From assembly GCA_963678675.1 (NCBI GenBank), contig OY783194.1, positions 30,172,278-30,236,277 of the forward strand: a stretch of DNA of 64,000 bases, in the 5' to 3' direction. A model generated the notes under the pieces. The model was not told where the DNA came from and did not search any database. It saw only the letters and a list, made by a program, of their open reading frames with translations. Positions 24,308-34,729 of this stretch are shown here, one piece after another; position 1 is the stretch's first letter, and each line of letters starts with the position of its first letter. Position numbers and translations under genes: made by a program. This stretch comes from Xiphydria camelus (Eukaryota > Arthropoda > Insecta > Hymenoptera > Xiphydriidae).

Positions 24308-24501
24308 CGCTGAGAAAAAAAAAGATTAAAAATTATTCTGTTAGAAGGATAATCTGAGTACGAAAGGTAAAGTGGATTGAAAATTATTCCAAGGAAGGTT
24401 AAATTTTATACCCTGGAAGGATAATTTTTGATCTGTTTTACCTTTCGTACTCAGATTATCCTTCTAACAGAATAAATTTTAATCTTTTTTTTTTTACAGT
24501 G
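24308..24501. mobile_element. MITE, family K, near-perfect hairpin (CA flanks)
   Basis: A 194-bp inverted repeat from CGCTGAGAAAAAAAAAGATT to AATCTTTTTTTTTTTACAGTG. The arms include GGATAATCTGAGTACGAAAG and its exact reverse complement near 24449. A 48-nt stretch of the left arm is identical to that of the copy at 60619-60809, so both are probably young. CA flanks both ends (24306-24307 and 24502-24503). A single strand would fold into one long stem. Confidence 0.9.
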
Positions 24502-25395
24502 CAAGGAATTCTTTAATTTCCCGTGAACGATTTTCTTTTCGAAAAATCGAGTCGGAATGTTCCAACAATCGGTTATCGATGACGCGTCGGACGCTTCGCT
24601 TCTGACGCGGAATTGCGGACGACTCGGAGCGAGAAAGCGGACTGCTGCAACCGCGTCGTCCAATCAGCGCGGACCGATCGCTTCGCGGCGAAACGACAGT
24701 TCGGATCGATGTAATAGCGGCGGCCACTGCGGCGCGGCGGAGGTCCAGTCGAATGAGATAAAATGAAATGCCGCGGAACGAATGGCCGTTCAACCGTGTC
24801 GATCACGTTCGCTTCTCGATGCACGCGCGCGCGGAGGCGCGAGTACCTATGCACGGTTAAACTCTGTGCGGCGATACTGGATTTTTACGCGATTACCAAC
24901 TGCGCGCGTGCGTGTCCCGCGGCGCCACCGCGAGACTCGTCGTATATACGTGGTGGCAGCGACGTCGGGGGTGGGAAGAAATGCTCCCGCGGCGAGAGAG
25001 AGAGAGGGACAATTTATTTACTCGCCGCGCGCGTTACCTTTCTCGCTTAGGTACCTGGAATGAATTTAATTAAAGGCCGTATTAGCGTCGACTTATTTCT
25101 TTATTTGATGCTATTATACTTTAATGCCGTAATTATCGCGCAAGGCATTTAAAGTATCCAGTAAGGCAATGGTATTTCAAGGAGTTTTATGGTACGGTCC
25201 TCTAGTCTTAATTTTGTAATCCTAATTTCGAAGTATTGTAGTTAGCTCGAGATTAATTTAAAAATATTAACGTATAAATGTTATCCTCTTTGGTAATATA
25301 TAAATTAGAAATTTCAACGATAATTTGAAATGCATCGATGCATCCACTGTATTATGCTTACAATCCTGAAATATTCCTATAGAGATTCGCTTGTA
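24502..25395. other. Unique sequence, no gene seen
   Basis: CpG-rich to about 25050, then AT-rich up to the next element. Overlapping frames at 24451-25063 on both strands carry no recognised domain. Confidence 0.4.
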
Positions 25396-25671
25396 TACTA
25401 TTATAAATATTTATCTTAAACTTCAAAAAAGTACTGAAATTTGTGTCAAACGCAAATATAATCTTTCCTCGAAATTCAGAAAAGCATTGAATGGCTGGTG
25501 GATATCTGTAAGGCTGCGTGCTTTAAAATTGAAATACGATCGAAACATTACGAAATTACTTCTTGAAATTAAGATAAACACAAGTTCTCTAAAATTAAGA
25601 GTATAATTTCGTAAATTAGAAGTACATTTGCGTATTATTATGCCTGAAAATGAAGGCAACTTTTAACAGTG
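25396..25671. mobile_element. MITE, family F, reverse copy (TA flanks)
   Basis: Starts TACTATTATAAATATTTATC and ends CAACTTTTAACAGTG. It is the reverse-oriented relative of 10854-11141, with matching AACTTCAAAAAAGTACTG, TTTCGTAAATTAGAAG and ATTATTATGCCTG blocks. TA is duplicated at 25394-25395 and 25672-25673. It is 276 bp. Confidence 0.8.
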
Positions 25672-26528
25672 TACAAAGCACTTCAAAAATAGTCCAAAAG
25701 TGCTTCTGTCCCGTTCAGTTTGCACCCCGCCAGCGTCTATATTTTAACCACTCACCCGGCGTGTACACCCCTGGCTTCGAAATGCCAGGTAGCCAGGAGC
25801 CGGCGTGTCGCCACATCCTTCAAGCGAGATACCATCGGGAAAACGTTCTTGAACACCTTCGGGAGGGAAAGAATTAAGCTCCTTTACACGCGGCTATACA
25901 GGGATACACTTAACGCCGTTATACCGTCATCTTTTCTCGTAGATACGATATACTCTCTCTCTCTCTCTCTGTCTCTCACTCTCTCTTTCACCTCGTTCTT
26001 CTCGTAATTCTCCCGGTATATCGCGTTGCTACGCACGTAGGTATACGCATGGGGACTCGCGCAAGTAGGTACCAGCGGCGCGTCTGGACGGTGACGAGTT
26101 ACGGCAAAGGGTGCCCGCGCGCCGCGTGATACCGAGGGCAGGAGGGATTTCTTTCCTACGACGTTCGCGGTGGCGAAGGGGTTGATGACTATCGTCGTCT
26201 CTCCCGCGCTGTGGCTCTGCTCGTTCATCACCTTTTTATCGTCGGGGCGTGATTACCCGAACGCGCTGGACGCTAATTTACATTTCCTGGCTCATATTTG
26301 CATCGGGGAGTAATAATTAGCGGAAAAGCTTTTTCTGGGAACGGTGCACGCGGGATGCGCGCGCTTGCGACGAGTAGAGGTGTTCGCGGATGTCGCGTGC
26401 TAGCGAGCGCGCCGCTGTCGGATAAAGCGTGCCGTCGGGACCGCGCGGCTTTCATTTAATTAACGCGCTACAGCGTATCACACTCGATCCTTCGGATTCG
26501 TTTATTGATTCGGGCGCCGCTCGGTTTC
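25672..26528. other. CpG-rich unique sequence, no gene seen
   Basis: No shared repeat except the CT run at 25953-25970. The 115-codon minus-strand frame (25884-26231) runs straight through that CT run, which makes it doubtful. Confidence 0.4.
25953..25970 (+). repeat. (CT)9 microsatellite
   Basis: Uninterrupted CT run, followed by a degenerate continuation to about 25986. Confidence 0.9.
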
Positions 26529-26812
26529 GTATTTCGAGATTCGTCGTGCTTTCTGTTCCTTTTTCTCTTTCATATCGCTTCCTCTATATTTCTTTCGTTT
26601 TTTGTTCTCTTAATTATCATACACTGAGAGATAACTGGAGTAGATTTGACTAAATCAGCGATCAGGTTTGGTATTTCGAGATTCTTCATGCTTTTCGTTC
26701 CTTTCTCTCTTTTATATCGCTTCCTCTATATCTCTTTCGTTTTTTTTTCTCTTAATTATCATACACTGAGAGATAACTGGAGTAGATTCGACTAAATCAG
26801 CGATTAGATTTG
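26529..26812 (+). repeat. 142-bp tandem duplication, two copies
   Basis: The block beginning GTATTTCGAGATTC at 26529 repeats at 26671 with a handful of substitutions, a period of exactly 142 bp. The last 49 bp of the first copy (26622-26670) is the left end of a family L element, cut off at the junction. The second copy runs into the complete L element at 26764. The duplication therefore happened after the L insertion. Confidence 0.85.
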
Positions 26813-26990
26813 GGGGAATGCAGATCAAATTACTTGGACTAATAATTGACTCGCATGGACCACAGCCCGTTTTCTTCAAATACCTAGCCATTAATCGTTG
26901 TAACCAAATTTATTAGTCGGAGCAACTAACTCTGCATTCTCCCACCCGTAAATGTAGATTTAATTGAATATATCATTATTTCTCTCAGTG
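26764..26990. mobile_element. MITE, family L, complete copy (TA flanks)
   Basis: Starts CACTGAGAGATAACTGGAG and ends TTATTTCTCTCAGTG, with TA on both sides (26762-26763 and 26991-26992). Inner inverted motifs are GGGGGAATGCAG on the left and CTGCATTCTCCC on the right. It is related in reverse orientation to 33411-34032, sharing TAATCGTTGTAACCA. It is 227 bp. Confidence 0.85.
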
Positions 26991-27049
26991 TAGGTAGAAT
27001 ACAATTTTTTTTCCATTCGGACTTTATTTATCTCGCGCAAACCCCGGTG

Positions 27050-27420
27050 CGAAAATATAACGACACTCTATAGCTTTCCGCTCGCGACTTCATCCGCGTG
27101 GATCTCAAAATAATCTCATCCCTTATTTTATCCCCTTAAAGGATAAATTTCCAAAAATCCTGAAACACGTCTTTCTTAATTTCTAACCGAAAGGCCGAAT
27201 ACCAATTTTCATGGATCTAGCTTCAAAACTGACGGATTTGCATACAAACTTACATCCCCTGTTTTACCAACTAAGGGAAGAATTTTGTAAAATCCTTTCT
27301 TCGTGGACGCTTACGTCACAAAAAAAAGCTACTGTCGAAATTTCATGTAATTAGCTTCAGCGGTTTCGGCTCGACTTTGTGTGAATCAGTCAGCCAGGAC
27401 ATGTTCTTTTACATAAAAAG
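27050..27420 (+). repeat. Dispersed repeat M, RTE-like retrotransposon tail
   Basis: About 370 bp matching 32095-32460 in the same orientation. Shared blocks include CGTGGATCTCAAAATAATCT, AATTTCCAAAAATCCTGAAA, TTTGTAAAATCCTTTCTT, GCTTACGTCACA and CAGGACATGTTCTTTTA. The copies have no inverted ends and diverge by point changes. Ending in a cagtcag...acat...TTTTATAT segment is typical of 3' tails of insect RTE-type non-LTR elements. That assignment is from general family knowledge and is tentative. Confidence 0.6.
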
Positions 27421-28205
27421 ACGAGCGAAAACATCGTCCACTCGGTTACATCGTAAACCCCGTCACGGAGACTTCTCGATTATTCGCGGAGGGACGCGCG
27501 GGATATCGATATTAAAGTCCACACGCGGCATCCAAGTCCTCGCTCTCCGTTCCGAGCGACTGGTTGAAAAATGTTCGCGATGCCCCTTGTTCTTGCGCGT
27601 CGGGCTGCGTGAAAAATTGATCCCCGAAAATTCTGACAGCCCTCGATTTGTCAATCCTCGGCGCGACGTTCGTTTTCCCGCGGAGCGGTCTGGAAGGACT
27701 CCGGCGCGGACAGCGGCTGGTTTTGGATTTTTATATATCAATATCGTCGTGTATAAAAAGGGCGCGGGGTGGTGGAGTCCCCGGGAGCCGGTTTTGGGTT
27801 TCAAAATGATTGGGGTGAAATTGGGGTAAGCCGATACCCGCCGCCTTTCTCCCTCGCTCCTCCCTTCGGACCTGTACGCCTTCGCTCGTTCCTCGGGACG
27901 AAATCCGTATACGTATATAGCGGTCAAATTGGACCTCACGTGTCAGGGAAGAAAGGAATTTAGAAAATTTGGCCTCCGACTCCCTCTTTCTCGAGACGTA
28001 ATGATCGTCCTCCTTCCTCTCGACGAAGGGAAACGAACGACATGAGCACCTATACGCTTCGCTATTTCCGGTTTCGAGTTTCACCTGTGGGAACGATCTT
28101 CGCTCGGTTCCCGTTTCTTTTCTTTCTCGACAGGAGCCGAATTAAGGAGCAACGTCGCTTTCTTTTTATCCAGGGTAAACAGCCTGGAATAAATGCCCCG
28201 ATCGA
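27421..28205. other. CpG-rich unique sequence, no gene seen
   Basis: Overlapping frames of 150 codons (plus, from 27377), 158 codons (minus, 27463-27939) and 117 codons (minus, 27731-28084). The mutual overlap and lack of domain signal argue that none is real. Confidence 0.4.
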
Positions 28206-28365
28206 AGTGCAAGTCCAAAGTCGATTATCTCGAAAACGGTGTGAGATATTGAGAAAAAGTTTAAATAAAAAATATTCGCATGTACTTTTTCTACGAAAAA
28301 GCTTCTTTCAACTTTTCACATATCTGCACCGCGTAGCGAGATAATTGGGTTCAAAGTTACACTCT
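28206..28365. repeat. Dispersed foldback repeat, family D (third copy)
   Basis: Arms TCGATTATCTCGAAAACGG and GCGAGATAATTGGG flank the conserved GAGATATTGAGAAAAAGTTT block seen at 1985. It is the same orientation as the copy at 1961-2110. Confidence 0.65.
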
Positions 28366-29269
28366 TTCGAAGGATGACGCGGGAGTTGCGATCGTTAATT
28401 ACGTTATTTCAGTCGGTTGAAAAATAAATGTGGTGACAACTTAATAATATTCTCAGTCATACGATCTATCGATATATAAAGAGCAGTTCTCTGTCAATAC
28501 GATCATCCCACCCCGTACCTACCCCACGCTACTTTCGAGTTTCACCTGGAAATACTTCACGCCCCATTCCCATCCTCCCTCCCCTCCGCCGCCTCATTTC
28601 TCCCCGCGCGTTCTCTCGCCCGAAATTAAGATCGACAGCATCCACGTGTCGCTTCATCGGTTTCGCACAGCAATCGTCACGCCCTTCGAGCTGCAGCTCT
28701 CTCGTCGAGCGCTGCTGCTCGCCAACCCTTTGGCTAAACAGCGCGAGTGTCGCCCCAATTAGCGCCGGCCGACCAGTGGTCAATGGTCATCGAGCAGCAC
28801 GAAGACACCGGGCGTCTCACGGTACTTAGGATCGTTCCAGAAGCGAAACCGTCGATCGCGACTCGTGGTCAAACATCCCCGCGCGGTGGTGGCATTGTTG
28901 ATAGGTACCGCTGTGGGAAACTGACCAGTGGTCAGTCGGAGGGAAGACATTGACGACCGTGTTGAACGCGCGCGAGAGGTTGCTCCTGGCAAATTTTCGT
29001 ATTGTCGTCGATCGGCGATACGGAGCTATGCTCTCCGGGATTCGAATTGCTCCAGTCACGCGGATCGAACGTATGCGACGCGTGGAAAAGAATAGCCGTG
29101 TATAGGGCCAATACTCGTCTCATCCAACTCAACTCATTTCACGTATTTCAAAGAAACAAGACTGGCGAGATATACACCGAGGGAAAGAATGGTGTATTCA
29201 ATTAAATCAAGTTTTAAAAGGTGCCCACAATCAGATTTAAGAAAGAGAGGAAGATAAAGATGAACAATG
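28366..29269. other. Unique sequence, no gene seen
   Basis: Moderately CpG-rich with no dispersed repeat. A local duplication of GACCAGTGGTCA occurs near 28770 and 28922, a palindrome-like word. Frames of 60 to 84 codons overlap on both strands. Confidence 0.4.
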
Positions 29270-29498
29270 CACTGAGAAAAAAATGTACTTGATCGAAATA
29301 AACGTGCCTTTGGATAGTCCCCCAAGAGCGTATTTATATTCGATTTAAATGAATATATCGATTGGATTCGAATAACATCTAATTAATTCAATAATCTAAT
29401 ATTTGCGTCCAACCGATATTCATCTAAATCGAATAAATACGCTCTTGGGACTATCCAAAGGCACGTTTATTTCGATCAAGTACATTTTTTTCACAGTG
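29270..29498. mobile_element. MITE, family B, well-preserved copy (TG flanks)
   Basis: Starts CACTGAGAAAAAAATGTAC and ends GTACATTTTTTTCACAGTG. The arms stay almost perfectly complementary for about 85 bp, including GAAATAAACGTGCCTTTGG and its complement. TG flanks both ends (29268-29269 and 29499-29500). It is 229 bp and related to 490-711. Confidence 0.9.
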
Positions 29499-29500
29499 TG

Positions 29501-30507
29501 CAAATGCGCCCAAGATGGAGCCCAAAGCGAGACGAGCGAAACGAGCGACTCTCGAAGTTTCACGCCTCCGTCGCATTTATGTTAAGTGGGCTCCGCGCGT
29601 CGATGAGCTCTTCGATTCCACTCGATCGCGACGCGCTGAGAGGTCCGGAAACGATGATTGACGACGGATCATCGAATTACTCGCCGGGGCTTCTGCTTCC
29701 GCCGGGAAGAAGTTACGCGCGCGACGAGTGACTGACTGCCACTGGGAGATCGGAGGAGGAGAGAGGCGCGCGTGAAAAAAAAAAGAGGGAGAGAAACGCG
29801 GAAAGAGATGGAAAAAAAGCGCTCGTGCGCTCGGTACAGCGCGAAGGGTATCCATTCTCGGTGGCGCGAGAAAATTGAAGGGAAACTCGATTCCCCGGAT
29901 ATCTGAACAGCGGCCAATTACCCGCGTGTGCCCGATGATGTATGGAGGGTGCCGCGCGCGATGTCGTATGTATATTTTTGTCATTTTCTCCGCGGCACAA
30001 TTTGAATGTCATTTCCATCCCGCATCCTTCTCAATTTATTCCCGACGACTCATCCGTTATCCATGCGCGCGCGGCCAAGTGATTTGCATTTTTGAGAAAT
30101 ATTGTTTCGCGCGCGCTGTCTTGCTGCACACCTTTTTGCAAGTCAGATACACCGAACCGCGCGCGATCCGCGTACACATACATAGGTGGATCCTGTCTCT
30201 TGCCTTCTGACAAATCGTTGCCGTCGCTTCGCCTATTTTGCGTGGGTCACATCTGATTGCGTGCGATTGCCGCGGAGTCGCGGGCGAATAAGAGGCGGTG
30301 ATGTCAGTTATGGAGCGCCGATTTTTTTCGGTAAGAATAGAGACGGAGACGGATGCACTACTCCATTGTGCGTGGGGAGAAATTTTATCTGTGGATGTTG
30401 CACTGGTTGACCACAAATCGCGATATTCGAGTTTGATGATTTCATCCTGATTGTTGTTTTAGCGTTTCACTTGACAGAGCATATAATTGGTAAATCGAGT
30501 TCGGTCG
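29501..30507. other. CpG-rich unique sequence, no gene seen
   Basis: Purine-rich around 29750-29820. Three overlapping minus-strand frames at 29577-30018 plus plus-strand frames give no domain. Confidence 0.4.
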
Positions 30508-30800
30508 CATGGAAAGAAATGCTAGCTGGTGCCACAAAAATATTTCTCGAACGAAAAAAAAACGTGATTTCATGATCTCAAGAATTTCTTAAAATACAGA
30601 TTCTTCGTCGAAAAAGATGTATTCTCGATTCAAGAATATCTTTGTTGGGACGAGAAATTCTTGCTGTGTGAAAGAAACAATTACTCGAGCCGATCAAATA
30701 TTTTCTCACACAAAGAAAACCCTGATTTGTTCCTACAATGATATCACGTTCTCGATCGAAGAAAACTTGTTTTTGACACCGACGATTTTTTCTTTCAGTG
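30508..30800. mobile_element. MITE, family C, second copy
   Basis: Left end GAAATGCTAGCTGGTGCCAC and right end TTTTTGACACCGACGATTTT then CTTTCAGTG are inverted repeats. The interior follows the same order as 1531-1827. Flanks are CG on the left and CA on the right, which differ by one CpG-type transition. It is 293 bp. Confidence 0.8.
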
Positions 30801-30802
30801 CA

Positions 30803-31402
30803 TTAGAAGAATACGTTATATAGATACATCGACTATACGAATAATCGCATCATCATTGCAACTCATTCCTCTCGCGTCGAGTGCATAGCGTCGGTCAATT
30901 GAACGAGTCGCGCGTTTATTTATGAAAAGTATACATGCAAGGGTAAACGGCAGCGAATGGCAAGTAGGTCAACGGCGCGTCGCATCATGCGTTCGCGATA
31001 TTTGCACGCGAAATTAGACACGTGTTTGCCGGCAGAAATGACCTCGATATAGCGGGAAGAATCACCCCACGTGCGCCGTAGGCGTGCTGTCGTCGGGTGC
31101 TGTAATATTCACAGAGGAGAGTCCCGGCGGCGCGAGCGCGAAGCGAGATTGCAAACGTTGCGTTATAATCTATTCCCTGTGAGCTGTAGCCGTGGCGTTT
31201 GATCCGTGTCCTCTGGCGATCGTTAAAGAACGTTTGATGCGCCGCTGATGATCGGATACTTAAAGGGTGGAAGGAGGAAATATGGAATTGTATCCTGGTC
31301 CGTCGATATATCGACTGGATCGTTGTGGGAGACGCGGGGAAGTGATATTGCTGACCTTCCTCAACGTCTCGTACACATAGCGATAAACAACGTAAGTTTC
31401 TA
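30803..31402. other. CpG-rich unique sequence, no gene seen
   Basis: No open frame longer than 60 codons and no shared repeat. Confidence 0.5.
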
Positions 31403-31522
31403 CACTGGGAAAACGATTTATTTATAGTTAATATACGTATACTTGATTATGGCGAAAGAAATATTTCTTTCGCCGTAATTATGTACACATTTATTGACGA
31501 CGAATAAACTCTTCTCTCAGTG
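31403..31522. mobile_element. MITE, family G, 120 bp (TA flanks)
   Basis: Starts CACTGGGAAAACGATTTAT and ends AAACTCTTCTCTCAGTG. A central palindrome CGAAAGAAATATTTCTTTCG marks the hairpin axis. TA flanks both ends (31401-31402 and 31523-31524). A longer, interrupted relative is at 11724-11910. Confidence 0.85.
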
Positions 31523-31524
31523 TA

Positions 31525-32094
31525 TAGACATTTTCAAAAACGAGTTTCTTCATTTTGAAAAACAATTCATTGTCGTTGATTTTTCGCATAGATTCTTTTT
31601 TTCGTGCAATGTGTACATACATCGCGCATCCGGAAAGCCGCATGCAAGTCTATAGGAAATGTATATGTGAGAATATATTGATACAAATTCAATTTTCTCC
31701 ATAAAGAATATCGGGAATTCTCGTGCCATTCATCAGATGCCTCCTTTTCTTTCGAGATTACTCGTTTTTCTTCTCCATTTGAAACCGTATATAATTTATG
31801 AGATTCCTCACGGTTCGAGATGATATCTCCTCCCAGTCGCCCGAGACGGGCCTCCCTTTGATCCGACGAATCAGACTTAATTCGGGAGACCGCGCGCTAT
31901 TGATCTACCGCGTATACGAATTTCAATAAAATTGCTTCAGGACTCTCTTACAGCTATTCGTTACTCGTTAATCATTTTCGAGCCGAATCGGGCTGGCATA
32001 TTATCGGAAAAAGTACTGATTAGCCTGGAATTAGTTCGATGGCAGGATGGAGTCTTCAATAGGACGACGAAGTTATACACGCGATCCAATTTTA
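31525..32094. other. Unique sequence, no gene seen
   Basis: AT-rich to about 31800, then mixed. No repeat and no open frame of note. Confidence 0.5.
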
Positions 32095-32460
32095 TTTATA
32101 ACTAACTTTCCATCCACGACTCCATCCACGTGGATCTCAAAATAATCTTATCCCTTGTTTTACCATCTTAAGAGATAAAAAATTTCCAAAAATCCTGAAA
32201 TACGTCTCTCTCAATTTCTAACCGAAAAGCCAAATACCGATTTCTATGGATCAAATTTCAAAAATGACGGATTTTCATAAATCTACTTCCCCTATTCTAC
32301 CACCTGAGGAGAGGAATTTCGTAAAATCCTTTCTTATAGTGGGTGCTTACGTCACACTTACTGTCAAAATTTAATGTAAAATTAGCTTCAGCAGTTACAG
32401 CTCGGCGTTACTGGATCAGTCAATCAGTCAGGACATGTTCTTTTATATGTATAGATATAT
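32095..32460 (+). repeat. Dispersed repeat M, second copy
   Basis: Same orientation and length as 27050-27420, with about one difference in six to eight bases. It ends CAGGACATGTTCTTTTATAT followed by GTATAGATATAT, the sort of AT-rich tail seen on RTE-type retrotransposons. No coding part remains. Confidence 0.6.
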
Positions 32461-33410
32461 TATCAATTACTCATTCACCTAAGAATTATATCGGCTTTGC
32501 TTTACTACATATTCATTACTCTGCAGCTATAAACGCATCGCGTTCGCGGTATCCATCGATACGCGTTATTATAAATCGCTCCCGCTATCTACATTTTCCA
32601 ATAAAAACCACCGCAAATTTCTCGCCACGATAATAACGGCAAATACGCTGCAATTGCGCACCGCGTATCGAATCTCTGTCCTCGGACATTGCGTCCGTTT
32701 AATTGGAGAACGGCCAGGTTACGAGAGTACATAATATACATGTGTACCTACATATATGTGTATATCCCCTCCCAGGACGACCAACAGTATATCAAAGCAG
32801 CGAGGAACGGTCGACCCTTCTCCCGGCAAAAGTAACCGACGTATACCTTCGTGCCAAGAGGTTATAATAAACATTCGTTCTCGCTTGTCTCCGCGTTTTT
32901 ATCTGGATGTCGCGCGGACTTTTTTATCGCGACCGCGAGCGAGCCGCTTTTCCTCGACCACGGCTATATACTCGGGATTAGTCACGTGTCGCGAGCGCAG
33001 GTGTATAGCAGTCGACGCTCGATACAGCTACGAAATAGCCGCACGCTCGCGTCGGCGACGTTCATCACCCGGAATTTTTCCGCGATTTACCTCCCAGAAT
33101 TCCCGCCTCCGCCGCGGTGACGCACCGAGGCAACGCGACCGCTACGCGCCGTTGCGCTGCGCGCGACGACTCGTTGTTTACCCCCGCAGTTAAACCAACC
33201 CCATAAAGATCCAGATAGAGCGCCGCCGAGGGAGGAGGGGTGGCCCCTCGGTTTCGGGACAGCGCGGCTTATAGCGGCACCGTCGAACGCTAACAGCGTT
33301 GTACGACAGGTTGGATGACACGAAAAAAAATCCTACTCACCCCTTCGTATCGCAAGTAGTACAAGACGACGATTTTCAAAAAGCTATCTGAATGTGATAC
33401 AAAATTTGTA
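32461..33410. other. CpG-rich unique sequence, no gene seen
   Basis: A 145-codon plus frame (32756-33193) overlaps another plus frame and has no domain. No dispersed repeat. Confidence 0.4.
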
Positions 33411-34032
33411 CACTCTCTGAGAGAAAAAATGGTATGTTCAATTAAACCTGCATTTAAGGGTAGGGGAATGCATAATGGGCATGTTCACGATTTTTTTTTT
33501 GCTCATTCGTTAATACTTTTTGTGCCTATTAATAAGATGTGTTTGTTTTTTTTCTGAGCACTAATTTCTTTTTTTTTAATGTTTAAAGTTTGACTTCGAT
33601 TCAAACGAAATCCTTAGTGACGTCATTAAAGCCACTGGCAAGGGCCCAAACCCGGGTTTGTGAATGGTGGAGAATCTGTTGCCCGACTCTGATTGGTCAG
33701 TTAAAATGGCGGTGAAAGTGCGACGCTTTAAAACGAATGCCTTTTTTAACATCTCAAAAATACTGGAAAAACATTTTTTTAATGACCCATTTTTTACCTA
33801 CATTACTTTAATACCCTAATCTTCCGATTCATGCACTTTAAACAGTTGTACAAAAAGTTGTGAACATGCCCATTAGTTGTTCTGACTGATTAAATGTGGT
33901 TACAACGATTAACGGCTATGAGACAGGCTGTAATTGATCCAAATCAATTATCATTGGTCCAAGTAACTTGATCTGCATTCTCCCACACGTAACCGCCGAT
34001 TTAGTCAAATTTACTACATTTTTTTCTCAATG
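33411..34032. mobile_element. MITE, family L, split by a nested insertion (TA flanks)
   Basis: The outer ends are CACTCTCTGAGAGAAAAAATG and CATTTTTTTCTCAATG, with TA at 33409-33410 and 34033-34034. The right part (33876-34032) matches the complement of 26764-26990 closely, including the CTGCATTCTCCC and TGGTTACAACGATTAA blocks. The left part carries GGGGAATGCA. Between them sits the element at 33475-33873. Without the insert the host would be about 220 bp. Confidence 0.85.
33475..33873. mobile_element. Nested Tc1/mariner-like MITE with TA duplication
   Basis: Terminal inverted repeats ATGGGCATGTTCAC and GTGAACATGCCCAT bound 399 bp, with TA on each side (33473-33474 and 33874-33875). The insertion splits a family L element, and removing it with one TA restores continuity with the L copy at 26.8 kb. 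Inside are a TGACGTCA at 33618-33625, a perfect palindrome CAAACCCGGGTTTG at 33647-33660, and an inverted CCAAT word (GATTGGTCAG). It has no transposase. Confidence 0.85.
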
Positions 34033-34034
34033 TA

Positions 34035-34729
34035 CTTACTTCATTGTCTGTCTAGAAAACAATTTATTTTTCGGATAGCTTAACGGCGTCTTATTCGATT
34101 AAGATATTCGAAATATAAGTTATCTTCCGGACAGACATCAGGGACGCATTTTGCATCAGATTCAGATGACTTTTTGAAAATCGCCAGCTTGTCCTATACT
34201 CGAGATCGTGTGCTCCTTGAGAATCCGTACGACGAGTCGCGCCGCTCGATCTCTCGACTAATTTAAACGCGCGGCGCGCGCCGTCGGAAGCGAATTTCCG
34301 CGGATTTCGCCGCGCGGAAGCACGTCTCGTCGCGCGGTGAGATTCTACGATGTCGGAATGCCGGGGGACAGCATTTTTAATCACACCGTGCCCGTTTTAG
34401 ACGCGGGGGCTTTAATATAGGAGCTATGTGCGCCGGTCATGCATAGAGATGAGCAGCGGTGATAAGTGCGAAATGCTTCGACTAAAAACTCCATCTGTAG
34501 GCAAATTGTTTAATTACTCGGCGCGATATTGTGCCGGTGCGGTTGCGGCGCGGGCTCTCCTCGTCCCGATGCGGAAGCGCGACGCGTCGCGCGTGTTGCT
34601 CGGACCCTCTCGTCGCGCCCCTCTGAACGAAGGCGACGCGGAATTTTAATGCGGTGATCTACAAGGCGATCGATATCGTTACACGATCGATCGTTCTCTT
34701 CGACCGGTTCATGATTAGAAAATGAAAGA
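34035..34729. other. Unique sequence, no gene seen
   Basis: CpG-rich centre (about 34210-34640). A 97-codon minus frame (34091-34384) and a 122-codon minus frame (34510-34878) have no domain, and the latter runs into the tandem repeat. Confidence 0.4.
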
